This document shows positions 34,100 through 41,774 of a stretch of DNA of 64,000 nucleotides, in pieces. How positions within the stretch are numbered: position 1 is the stretch's first letter; every line of letters starts with the position of its first letter. A model generated the notes under the pieces. That model saw only the letters and a program-made list of their open reading frames with translations. It did not search any database and was not told the origin of the DNA. Position numbers and translations under genes: made by a program. The stretch spans positions 39,082 through 103,081 of the forward strand of contig NZ_JAPZVR010000003.1 of assembly GCF_027622855.1 (NCBI RefSeq), read 5' to 3'. The DNA comes from Glycomyces algeriensis. GTDB taxonomy: Bacteria; Actinomycetota; Actinomycetes; Mycobacteriales; Micromonosporaceae.

Positions 34100-34111
34100 G
34101 TTCGACAATGC
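34100..34111. promoter_or_regulatory. Candidate autoregulatory operator of the IclR gene
   Basis: GTTCGACAATGC, identical to 32915-32926, overlapping the minus-strand TAGCAT -10 box (34108-34113). Confidence 0.55.
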
Positions 34112-34172
34112 TAAACGCTATCGGCTCTTGCCGACCAACCGTGTCCGCCTTTCGGAGCTTCGAGGGCACGCG

Positions 34173-34203
34173 GACGGCGGCGGGCCGTCGGCCCGCCGCC
34201 GTC
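34173..34203 (-). terminator. Terminator after the metalloprotease gene
   Basis: A perfect 13-bp stem (34173-34185 with 34191-34203, 5-base loop) directly downstream of the stop of the 34212-35456 gene and ahead of the iclR promoter; no T-run. Confidence 0.6.
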
Positions 34204-34211
34204 ATTGAGCG

Positions 34212-35456
34212 CTAGTAGCCGTAGCGGCTCTTGAGGTGGCGCCACCAGTCGCGCAGCATCCACTGGTCGAACGTGGTGATCGTCGAGGAGGAGCCGGCCT
34301 TCATGATGAAGCAGCACTGGCCCGTCGGCGACCAGTCGTAGAAATCGTCGAGGCCGAAGGTGTGGCCGAGCTCGTGCAGGTAGATCGTGATCTGGCTGGA
34401 GTTCAGCGAGTTGACGAAGTACTCCTGGCCCATGCGCTGGCCCCAGTCGCCGCCCGCGCCGCCGCCCATGCCCTGCGTCAGCCACAGGCTCTGGTCGTAG
34501 TGGTGCGCAGCGCCGCCCGGGCAGCGGGAGTAATTGCCGTCCTGGTGGAAGAACCGCCCGCAGTCCTCGGAGCACTGCGGCGCGTCCTCGCGGATGTCCC
34601 CGATGTAGACGTCGACGGAGCTGTCGCTCCACTGGAGGTCGGCGCGGTCGTAAGCGGCCCAGCCGACGACGTTCACGTCGATCCGGTCGAACGGCCACTC
34701 GCTCCAGCCCTTCATCGGCGCGAACCAGAGGTCGTACTGCTGCTGGAGCTTCGCCTCGATCGCGTCGCGGGTCTGCGCCGTCACGGCGTTCTGCGAGTCC
34801 CAGCGGACGCAGTAGTTGATCGTGCCGCCGGTGGCCATCACCTGGTCCCAGCCGAAGTTGCGGAAGTTCAGGTTGTAGGTGTCCTCCACATGCGACCAGA
34901 CTTCGTTGAGCGGCTGGACCAGGTTCGAGGGCGGGTTCCACTCGTCCTGACCGGGGCCGCCCGTGGGCACTGCGGTGGGCGAGGCGGTCACGTTCGTGGG
35001 CGGGTTCGTGGGCGAGGGGCCGGTGTCGCCGGTGCACGCGACCCCGTTGAGTTTGAACGTTTCAGGGACTGCGTTCGTACTGGTGAACGTGCCCGAGAAG
35101 CCGAAGCTCGCGGTCGAGCCCGCGGCGATCCGCTTGTTGTATTCCACGCCCCCGGCGGTGACGTGCCGGCCCGACTGGGTCGCAGTGGTGTTCCAGGCGT
35201 TGGCGACCTGCTGCGTGCCGGGGAAGTCCCATTCGAGCCTCCACGGGTCGACCGCGGTGTCGCCGAGGTTCGTGATGTCCACATTGGCGTTGAAGCCGCC
35301 GGGCCACGCGGCCGTGACCTGGTAGTCGACCTCGCAGCCGGTGGTGGCGGCCTCGGCCGTCACCACTGTGAAGGCCGTGGCGGCCGCGCCGACCACGCCC
35401 ACCGCCAACGCGGCGATCGCGGCGCGCAGGCGCCTCTTGGGGAGTGCCGGTCCCAT
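34212..35456 (-). CDS. Secreted metzincin-type metalloprotease with N-terminal CBM2
   Basis: A 414-residue exported protein: signal peptide (about 1-36), a family 2 carbohydrate-binding module (about 37-143, starting CEVDYQVTAAWPGGFNANV, Trp-rich and disulfide-bracketed), a Thr/Pro linker, and a C-terminal zinc protease domain. The zinc motif HELGHTFGLDD (about 361-371) fits HExxHxxGxxD, followed by CCFIMKAG, a plausible Met-turn. The start ATG 35456 is preferred; ATG 35474 is possible. Fusion of a cellulose/chitin-binding module to a protease suggests attack on protein embedded in plant or fungal wall. Divergent from the SMP-30 gene. Confidence 0.85.
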   Translation of the reverse strand: MGPALPKRRLRAAIAALAVGVVGAAATAFTVVTAEAATTGCEVDYQVTAAWPGGFNANVDITNLGDTAVDPWRLEWDFPGTQQVANAWNTTATQSGRHVTAGGVEYNKRIAAGSTASFGFSGTFTSTNAVPETFKLNGVACTGDTGPSPTNPPTNVTASPTAVPTGGPGQDEWNPPSNLVQPLNEVWSHVEDTYNLNFRNFGWDQVMATGGTINYCVRWDSQNAVTAQTRDAIEAKLQQQYDLWFAPMKGWSEWPFDRIDVNVVGWAAYDRADLQWSDSSVDVYIGDIREDAPQCSEDCGRFFHQDGNYSRCPGGAAHHYDQSLWLTQGMGGGAGGDWGQRMGQEYFVNSLNSSQITIYLHELGHTFGLDDFYDWSPTGQCCFIMKAGSSSTITTFDQWMLRDWWRHLKSRYGY

Positions 35457-35548
35457 GTTCGTTTCCCGTCTCATAGCGGCGGCCGGGCATGTCCCGGCCG
35501 ACCTCGGATTGCGCTAACGTGAGTGCGGCTTTGCGCCGCATGCAGTGG

Positions 35549-35577
35549 TCGTGTCGAGATTGTGCACGATCACACGA
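35549..35577. promoter_or_regulatory. Nested palindrome upstream of SMP-30 gene
   Basis: Outer arms TCGTGT (35549-35554) and ACACGA (35572-35577) enclose GATTGTGCACGATC (35558-35571), itself nearly palindromic around GTGCAC. It lies 24 bp before the ATG in the region divergent from the metalloprotease gene and is a likely operator. Confidence 0.45.
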
Positions 35578-35600
35578 ACAGGCTATATCGAGGAGTTTCG

Positions 35601-36491
35601 ATGCACAATGCTCCGGTGGGTTTCCGAAAACTCGACGACCGCTTCACCGTCGCCGGCGACGACTACCTCGAGTGCCTGTTCTCCGGCGGACGCTGGACCG
35701 AGGGCCCGGTGTACGTGCCCTCCGGGAAGTACCTGCTGTTCAGCGACATCCCGAACGACCGGATCATGCGGTGGGACGAGACCGACGGTTCGGTCAGCGT
35801 CTTCCGCTCCCCCGCCGGCTACACGAACGGGCACACCCTCGACCGCCAGGGGCGGCTCGTGTCGTGCTCGCACGGCGCGCGGCGCGTCGAACGCACCGAA
35901 CTGGACGGTTCGGTCACCGTCGTCGCCGACCGCTGGGAGGGCAAGCGGTTCAACAGCCCCAACGACGTCGTGGTGTCCGCCGACGGCGCGGTCTGGTTCA
36001 CCGACCCGCCCTACGGCATCACGAGCGACTACGAAGGCCACCGCTCCGACCCGGAGATCGACGGCTGCCACGTGTACCGGGTCGACCCGGCCTCGGGCGC
36101 GGTCGAGCGCGTGGCCGACGACTTCCAGCGGCCCAACGGGCTCGCCTTCTCCCCCGACGAGTCGGTGCTCTACATCGCCGACACCATGGGCGGCCACCTC
36201 CGGCGGTTCGATGTAGACGGCGGGAAGCTGACCGGCGGCGAGGTGTTCGCCGAGAGTCCGGGCGGGGGCTTCGACGGCCTGCGGGTCGATGTCGAGGGCC
36301 GCGTGTGGGCCGCCGCGGCGGACGTGTACTGCTTCCACCCCGACGGCACGCACCTGGCGACGCTGCCGGTCCCGCAGCCCTCGGTGTCGAACCTGGTCTT
36401 CGGCGGCCCCAAGCGGAACCGCCTGTTCATCACCGCCACCGACTCGGTGTACTCGATCATGCTGAACACCAACGGGACCTGGCGGCTCTGA
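35601..36491 (+). CDS. SMP-30/gluconolactonase-like lactonase
   Basis: A 296-residue six-bladed beta-propeller. Metal-ligand positions of the family are visible: Glu in RWTEGPVYVP, Asn in FNSPNDVVV, and Asn/Asp in RPNGLAFSPDESVLYIAD. These enzymes hydrolyse sugar lactones such as gluconolactone, L-arabinonolactone or L-rhamnonolactone. AGGAG lies 5 bases before ATG 35601. No sugar dehydrogenase is adjacent, so the substrate is open. Ends 1 bp from the convergent aspT stop. Confidence 0.88.
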   Translation: MHNAPVGFRKLDDRFTVAGDDYLECLFSGGRWTEGPVYVPSGKYLLFSDIPNDRIMRWDETDGSVSVFRSPAGYTNGHTLDRQGRLVSCSHGARRVERTELDGSVTVVADRWEGKRFNSPNDVVVSADGAVWFTDPPYGITSDYEGHRSDPEIDGCHVYRVDPASGAVERVADDFQRPNGLAFSPDESVLYIADTMGGHLRRFDVDGGKLTGGEVFAESPGGGFDGLRVDVEGRVWAAAADVYCFHPDGTHLATLPVPQPSVSNLVFGGPKRNRLFITATDSVYSIMLNTNGTWRL

Positions 36492-36492
36492 C

Positions 36493-38178
36493 CTAGCCGA
36501 GGGCGTGGGCCATGGCGACGACGATCGGGCCCAGCAGCGGCAGCACGACGTTCGAGAAGGCGTAGACGATCGTGTAGGCCATGAGCGGCGTCGCGTTGCC
36601 CGCGGCGGCCTGCACGGCCGTCACGCCCGGCGTCGAGCACTGCTGCCCGGTCACCGATCCGAGCACGAGCGGGGCCGGGAGCTTCATGAGCTTCCAGGCC
36701 ACGAAGAACGAGACGAACGCCGGGATCGCGGTCATGGCGACGCCCGCGATCGGCAGGCCCCAGCCGAACTCCTCGACGAGCTCGACCGCCTGCGGGCCCG
36801 AGGAGAGCCCCACGGCGCAGATGAACACCGCCAGGCCGAGCGTCTTGATGACGTCCGCCGCGCCCGAGTCGTACTGGCCGAACGTGGGCCGCTTGGAGCG
36901 GATCCAGCCGAACAGGAGGCCCGCGAGGAGGCAGCCGCCGCCGGTGCCGAGCGTCAGCGGGATCGTGCCGACGGTCCACACCAGCATGCCGATGAGGAAG
37001 CCGAGCACGACGCCGATCGCGATGAACACCATGTCGAACCGCACCGCGGGGTCGAGCCGGAACCCGACCATCGGGATCACGCGACTCAGGTCGCGCCCCG
37101 ATCCGGAGAGGCGCACCGTGTCGCCGTGCTGGATCAGCGTGGAGGGCTTGACCGGCAGCTCGTGGTCGCCGCGGGTGACCTTCTGGAGGTAGACGCCCTG
37201 TCGCTCGTCCGCGAAGTCGCGGCGGATCTCGCCCAGCGTGGTCGCCTTGTAGCCCTTGCGGGTGACGACGACGTCGGCGAGGTCGAGGCTCATCGCCATC
37301 GACTCGTCGAGCGCGACCTCCTCGCCGATGCGGTTCGCCGAGCCCACGAGGGCCTCGCGGCGGCCGACGACGAGGACGCGGTCGCCTTGGTCGAGTGGCA
37401 GGTCGGGGGTGAGGGCGACCTTCTCGCCGTCCCGCTGGACCTCCTCGATCGTGGCGTCGCCGAGGTCCGCCTGGACTTCTGCGACGGTGCGCCCGGCCGC
37501 GGTGGTGATCCGGTACTCGCGGCCGACGACCGCCGGGGCCGCCGGTGCGGCGGTGTCCTCGTCGGCGGTGCCGCCGAGCTTCGCCCACAGCTTCGCGGCC
37601 TCCTCCCGCAGGTCGATCCGCATGATGAGCGGGAAGAACTGGCTCGAGAGCAGCACGATCGTGATGAGGCCGCAGATGTAGGAGATCGAGTACGCGGTGC
37701 CGACGTTGGCCTGCAGCGTGGCGATCTGGTCGGCGGGCAGGTCGAGGCGGCCGATCGCGTCCGTCGCGGTGCCGACCGCGGCGGACTCGGTGGCGCCGCC
37801 GGCGAGCAGCCCGGCGGCGGTGCCCTCGTCCAGGTTCATGATGAGCACCGCGGCGGCCGTGATCAGCAGGACCGAGACGACCTCGATCCCGGTGAACGTG
37901 GCGTACTTGAGGCTCTTGCGGTTGAGGCTGGCGAAGAACGTCGGCCCCGAGACGTAGCCGAGCGTGAAGATGAACAGGGCGAAGGCGATCTGCTTGACCT
38001 GGTCGTTCAGTTCGATGTCCGCGAACATCCCCAGGAGGATCGCCACCACGAGCGTGCCCGCGACGCCGCCCAGGGAGATCTTCCAGATCCGCACCTTGCC
38101 GAGCGCGAACCCCAGTGCGAGGCAGAGGAACAGCGCGATCTCGGGGGTGTCCGAGAGCGTCTCCTTGACCCAGTCCAT
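36493..38178 (-). CDS. aspT: Aspartate:alanine antiporter (AspT family), copy 1
   Basis: A 561-residue AAE-family exchanger: two hydrophobic bundles of about five helices each (residues 1-175 and 375-561) around a cytoplasmic region with two TrkA-C-like domains (about 205-365). LLAGGATESAAVGTATDAIG and the C-terminal GSVTGQQCSTPGVTAVQAA are the paired conserved pore repeats. It swaps external aspartate for internal alanine, generating proton motive force together with AspD. Last gene of the aspT-aspD-aspT operon, 14 bp after aspD. Start ATG 38178 with GGAGA upstream. Confidence 0.88.
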   Translation of the reverse strand: MDWVKETLSDTPEIALFLCLALGFALGKVRIWKISLGGVAGTLVVAILLGMFADIELNDQVKQIAFALFIFTLGYVSGPTFFASLNRKSLKYATFTGIEVVSVLLITAAAVLIMNLDEGTAAGLLAGGATESAAVGTATDAIGRLDLPADQIATLQANVGTAYSISYICGLITIVLLSSQFFPLIMRIDLREEAAKLWAKLGGTADEDTAAPAAPAVVGREYRITTAAGRTVAEVQADLGDATIEEVQRDGEKVALTPDLPLDQGDRVLVVGRREALVGSANRIGEEVALDESMAMSLDLADVVVTRKGYKATTLGEIRRDFADERQGVYLQKVTRGDHELPVKPSTLIQHGDTVRLSGSGRDLSRVIPMVGFRLDPAVRFDMVFIAIGVVLGFLIGMLVWTVGTIPLTLGTGGGCLLAGLLFGWIRSKRPTFGQYDSGAADVIKTLGLAVFICAVGLSSGPQAVELVEEFGWGLPIAGVAMTAIPAFVSFFVAWKLMKLPAPLVLGSVTGQQCSTPGVTAVQAAAGNATPLMAYTIVYAFSNVVLPLLGPIVVAMAHALG

Positions 38179-38192
38179 CTTCTCTCCGTCCG

Positions 38193-39812
38193 CTAACGCC
38201 GCTGGTTCTGGAACTGCGAGTGGTACTCCTCGCCGATCGCGCGCAGTGCCGACCCGATCCGCTTGTAGGCGTCCATGCGCAGGTTCGCCAGGCTCACCCG
38301 CACCGACCACTCGGGACCGTCGAAGCCGCCGCCGTTGAGCAGGACCACCGACTCCTCCTCCGCGAGGCGGAAGATCGGGTCGACGGGCTCGAAGTTGGCC
38401 TGCATCCAGTCGGCGAACTCGGGCCCCCAGTTGCGCTGGGCCCAGCTGAGCAGGTCGAGCTCGACGTAGTAGTTCGCGGCCTCCGGGTCGGCCGGGTAGG
38501 GCACGTCGAGGCCCTCGACGAGGGCCTTGAGGCGGCGGGCGATGATCGCCTGGCAGTCGCGCTTGTACGCGTCCTCGGCGTCGGTGAGGCAGTGCAGGGA
38601 GAACAGCGCCATCTGGACCTGCTGCGGGGTCGAGAGGCCCGCGGTGTGGTTGAGCGCCACGTCCCGCGAGTCGGCCACGATCCGGTCGATGAACTTGACC
38701 TTCCACGGCTCCAGCGTGATCGTCGAGTACCGCTCGTTGAGCGCGGCGGTCTTCTCCGCGGGCAGTGCCGCGATGCGCTGGTCGAAGACGTTCTTGCGGG
38801 CCACGGCGATGACGCCGAGGCGCCAGCCGGTGCAGCCGAAGTACTTGGAGAAGGAGTACACGCCGATGGTGTTGGCGGCCTGGCTCGACATGAGCGAGGT
38901 GAAGCCGTTCGTGAAGGTGCCGTAGACGTCGTCGGTGATGATCGTCAGGCCCGGGTTGTCGTTGGCGACGATCCCGCGGATGCGCTCCAGCGTGGCCTCG
39001 GCGAGCTTCACCGAGGGCGGGTTGGACGGGTTGACGAGGAACAGCGCCTTGATCGAAGGGTCCTTGAGCTTGTCGATCTCCTCGTCCGGATACTGCCAGG
39101 TGTGGAGGCCCTCCTCGGTGGTGCGGGAGGCCTCCAACTCCACGATGTCGAAGGCGTACCGCTCCAGGAGCGGGATCTCCAGGTAGGGGGTGAAGATCGG
39201 GACCATGAGCGCGATCCGGTCGCCCTGGTTCAGGAGCCCGTTGACCTGCGCGGAGTCGAACAGGTAGCACATGGCGGCGGTGCCGCCCTCCACCGCGTAG
39301 AGGTCCCAGCCGCCGTCGGGCGCGCCGCCCATCTCGGCGTCGAGGTAGGCGTGGACGACCTGCTCGATGTGGGTGAGCATCCGGTCGGGCACCGGGTAGT
39401 GGTCGCCGATGATCGCGTCGGCGAGTTCGCCGACCCACGCGTCGGGCTGGAAGCCGAGCCGCTCGACACCATGGGCCACATAGGAGGCGAGGGCGGAGGC
39501 GCCGGGGGCGTTCGCGTTGGCCTTGAGAAAGGTGTCGAGGCGTTCGGCGATGCCGTCGGCCTGCGGCATGCCGCCGAGGCCCTCGAACTCGTCCCAGTCG
39601 CGCCGGGTCTCGGTGACCGCGAACTGGCCGAGGAGGAAGAAGGCCTCGCGCGGGGCGGTGGCGGTCCAGTTGGGGTTGCCGCGTCCGGCGTTGACCATCG
39701 CGAGCGCGTTGGCGCGCTCGTTCTCGCCTGCGAGCTCGATCAGCCGGTTCTTCAGCTCGAAGGGGCTCAGCCCTTCGAGGCGCTGCTCTTCGTCGCGGTC
39801 GACCTTGGACAT
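38193..39812 (-). CDS. aspD: Bifunctional aspartate transaminase/aspartate 4-decarboxylase
   Basis: A 539-residue PLP enzyme of fold type I, with the extended N-terminus typical of aspartate beta-decarboxylase. The PLP lysine is about Lys323 in VYSFSKYFGCTGWRLG; LVNPSNPPSVKL and TIITDDVYGTF carry the conserved Asn, Asp and Tyr of the cofactor site. It converts L-aspartate to L-alanine and CO2, consuming a cytoplasmic proton. Flanked on both sides by AspT antiporters. AAAGG lies 7 bases before ATG 39812. Confidence 0.93.
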   Translation of the reverse strand: MSKVDRDEEQRLEGLSPFELKNRLIELAGENERANALAMVNAGRGNPNWTATAPREAFFLLGQFAVTETRRDWDEFEGLGGMPQADGIAERLDTFLKANANAPGASALASYVAHGVERLGFQPDAWVGELADAIIGDHYPVPDRMLTHIEQVVHAYLDAEMGGAPDGGWDLYAVEGGTAAMCYLFDSAQVNGLLNQGDRIALMVPIFTPYLEIPLLERYAFDIVELEASRTTEEGLHTWQYPDEEIDKLKDPSIKALFLVNPSNPPSVKLAEATLERIRGIVANDNPGLTIITDDVYGTFTNGFTSLMSSQAANTIGVYSFSKYFGCTGWRLGVIAVARKNVFDQRIAALPAEKTAALNERYSTITLEPWKVKFIDRIVADSRDVALNHTAGLSTPQQVQMALFSLHCLTDAEDAYKRDCQAIIARRLKALVEGLDVPYPADPEAANYYVELDLLSWAQRNWGPEFADWMQANFEPVDPIFRLAEEESVVLLNGGGFDGPEWSVRVSLANLRMDAYKRIGSALRAIGEEYHSQFQNQRR

Positions 39813-39850
39813 GTCGCTGCCTTTCTGTGGTTCGGGCCTTCTGGTGCGGT

Positions 39851-41548
39851 TCAGGCGAGCACGGCCACGATGACCGCGCCCCAGATCGTGAGCAGGACGT
39901 TGCCGATGGCATAGGGGATCGTGTAGCCGAGCACCGGGATCTGGCTCTTCGCGGTGTCGGTGATCGCGCCGATGGACGCGGTCGTGGTGTTGGCGCCGGC
40001 GGTGATGCCGAGGTTCACCGGCACCGGGATCTTGAAGAGCCACTTGCCGAGGAACATGGTGAGGAGCATCGGCAGGAGGGTGACGACGAGCCCGGCGAAG
40101 ACGAGGCTGAGGCCTTCCTCCCTGACGCCGGAGACGAAGTCGGGGCCGGCCATGATGCCGACGATGCCGACGAACATGCAGAGGCCGCCGGTGGAGAGCA
40201 TCCAGTTCGCGGCGGGCGGGAACTGCCCGAAGGTGGGCGTCTTGGCGCGCAGCCAGCCGAAGACCAGGCCCATGATGAGCGCGCCGCCGGAGGTGGTGAG
40301 GCCGATGTCCGCGCCTGCGACGGCGATGGTGGGGACGCCGATGAGGCAGCCGAGGACGATGCCCATGCCGACGTAGCTCATGTCGGTGGCGTCGCTGGAG
40401 CGGTTGGGGTAGCCGAGGTCGCCGATGACGGCCTCGACCTCCTCTTTGCCGCCCTGGACGGTGATCTCGTCGCCGCGGTGGATCTCGGTGGCGTCGCTCC
40501 AGGGCAGCTCCTGGCCGCCGCGCACCACTTTGGTCACGAACAGGCGCGGGGCGTGCGCGGCGAAGGCGTCGCCGATCGACATGCCGACGAGCGCCTTCTT
40601 GGTGATGACGATGGCGAGGGTCTCGATCGAGTAGGACAGGAGCTCCTCGTCGTCGACCTCTTCGGTCCAGCGGTCGAGGTCCAGGGCCACGAGGTCGGGG
40701 CGGCGGGCCGCGAGGGTGACCACGTCGCCGGGCTCCAGCGCGGTCGAGCGCTGGACGGGCAGGACCCGGCCGTCGCGGCGCAGGTCGTGGAACATGACGC
40801 GGTGGCCGAGTTCGAGCGCGCGGGCCTCGAGTTCGCCCACCGTGCGGCCGGTGGCGGCGTCGTCGTGGATGCGGTAGGCGCGGCGCACGACCGAGTAGTA
40901 GGCCTTGCCGATGCCGGGCTCCTTGGCGACGCCGAGGCGCTGCTCCATCTCGTGGGCGTCCGCGGCGAGGTCCTTGGAGCCGAGCATCTTCGGGGCGATG
41001 GTGGAGAGGAAGAACGCGGCGGCGGCGGTGCCGAAGAGATAGCAGACGGCGTAGCCGACGGCCACTTGCGACTCCAGCTCCTTGACCTCGTCGGCGCTGA
41101 GGCCGGGGAGGGCGCTGATGGCGGAGTCGGCGACGCCGATGACGGCGGACTGGGTGAGGCCGCCGGCGAGGAGCCCTGCGCCCCAACCGGGACCGTAGCC
41201 GAGCAGCTTTGCGAGGACGATGACGACGACCAGGCCGAAGACGCAGTTGATGACGGCGAGGACCACCTGCTTTACGCCGTCGCCGCGGAGCCCGGCGAAG
41301 AACTGGGGCCCGACGTTGTAGCCGAGGGCGAACAGGAACGCCACGAAGGCGACGGTCTTGACGAGGTCGGGGATGTCGAGCCCAGCGAAGAGGATGCCGA
41401 CCAGGACGCCCGCGAGGAGGGTCCCGGTGACGGGCCCGAGGGCGATGCCCTTGATCTTGAACTTGCCGACGAAGAAGCCGAGTCCGAGGGCCAGGAAGAT
41501 CGCGATCTCGGGGTGTGCGACGAGCGCGTCGGACAGCCAATCCCACAC
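39851..41548 (-). CDS. Aspartate:alanine antiporter (AspT family), copy 2
   Basis: A 565-residue AspT paralogue with the same layout: hydrophobic halves (about 1-185 and 385-565), central TrkA-C-like pair, and pore motifs LLAGGLTQSAVIGVADSAI and GANTTTASIGAITDTAKS. The sequence differs clearly from copy 1, so the two may have different substrates, or form a hetero-oligomer. Start is taken at GTG 41548 because GGAGG lies 5 bases upstream; the in-frame GTG at 41560 would precede that ribosome-binding site. First gene of the operon. Confidence 0.85.
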   Translation of the reverse strand: MWDWLSDALVAHPEIAIFLALGLGFFVGKFKIKGIALGPVTGTLLAGVLVGILFAGLDIPDLVKTVAFVAFLFALGYNVGPQFFAGLRGDGVKQVVLAVINCVFGLVVVIVLAKLLGYGPGWGAGLLAGGLTQSAVIGVADSAISALPGLSADEVKELESQVAVGYAVCYLFGTAAAAFFLSTIAPKMLGSKDLAADAHEMEQRLGVAKEPGIGKAYYSVVRRAYRIHDDAATGRTVGELEARALELGHRVMFHDLRRDGRVLPVQRSTALEPGDVVTLAARRPDLVALDLDRWTEEVDDEELLSYSIETLAIVITKKALVGMSIGDAFAAHAPRLFVTKVVRGGQELPWSDATEIHRGDEITVQGGKEEVEAVIGDLGYPNRSSDATDMSYVGMGIVLGCLIGVPTIAVAGADIGLTTSGGALIMGLVFGWLRAKTPTFGQFPPAANWMLSTGGLCMFVGIVGIMAGPDFVSGVREEGLSLVFAGLVVTLLPMLLTMFLGKWLFKIPVPVNLGITAGANTTTASIGAITDTAKSQIPVLGYTIPYAIGNVLLTIWGAVIVAVLA

Positions 41549-41612
41549 TGCGACCTCCACGTGACTCTCGGTAGTGTCATGAATCTAGTCGAAACCGCCG
41601 GATCGCTCAGCG

Positions 41613-41630
41613 GGTTCGCCGCGACGAACC
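41613..41630. promoter_or_regulatory. Palindrome in the aspT/ABC-importer divergent region
   Basis: GGTTCG-N6-CGAACC, a perfect 6-bp-arm inverted repeat about 65 bp upstream of the aspT start. Possible operator for the aspartate operon; regulator unknown. Confidence 0.3.
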
Positions 41631-41648
41631 GGATCATGTTGCAGCAAT

Positions 41649-41658
41649 GAAAACTTTC
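41649..41658. promoter_or_regulatory. GAAA-N2-TTTC motif upstream of the muropeptide operon
   Basis: GAAAACTTTC lies 10 bp ahead of the -35 box of the ABC importer promoter. Related GAA..TTC motifs occur twice ahead of nagZ at 52649 and 52680, suggesting shared control of the two operon halves. Confidence 0.45.
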
Positions 41659-41667
41659 TTCACTTCA

Positions 41668-41697
41668 TTGACAACTCAAGAAGTGTTCCGTCATTCT
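41668..41697 (+). promoter_or_regulatory. Promoter of peptide ABC importer operon
   Basis: TTGACA (41668-41673) and CATTCT (41692-41697) with 18-bp spacing. CACTTC/GAAGTG arms (41661-41666 and 41679-41685 region) straddle the -35 box. Confidence 0.55.
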
Positions 41698-41774
41698 GGT
41701 CGGTACATCGAGGACCGGTGGCGTGCCCGCCGGGGCGCCCGAATCCTGGAACCGAATGCGAGGACATGCACCCC

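Noticed and set aside
36493..41546. Very long minus-strand frames that seem to fuse aspT, aspD and the second aspT
   Set aside because: They arise because upstream portions are shadow frames; internal starts with ribosome-binding sites and correct N-termini exist at 38178, 39812 and 41548.
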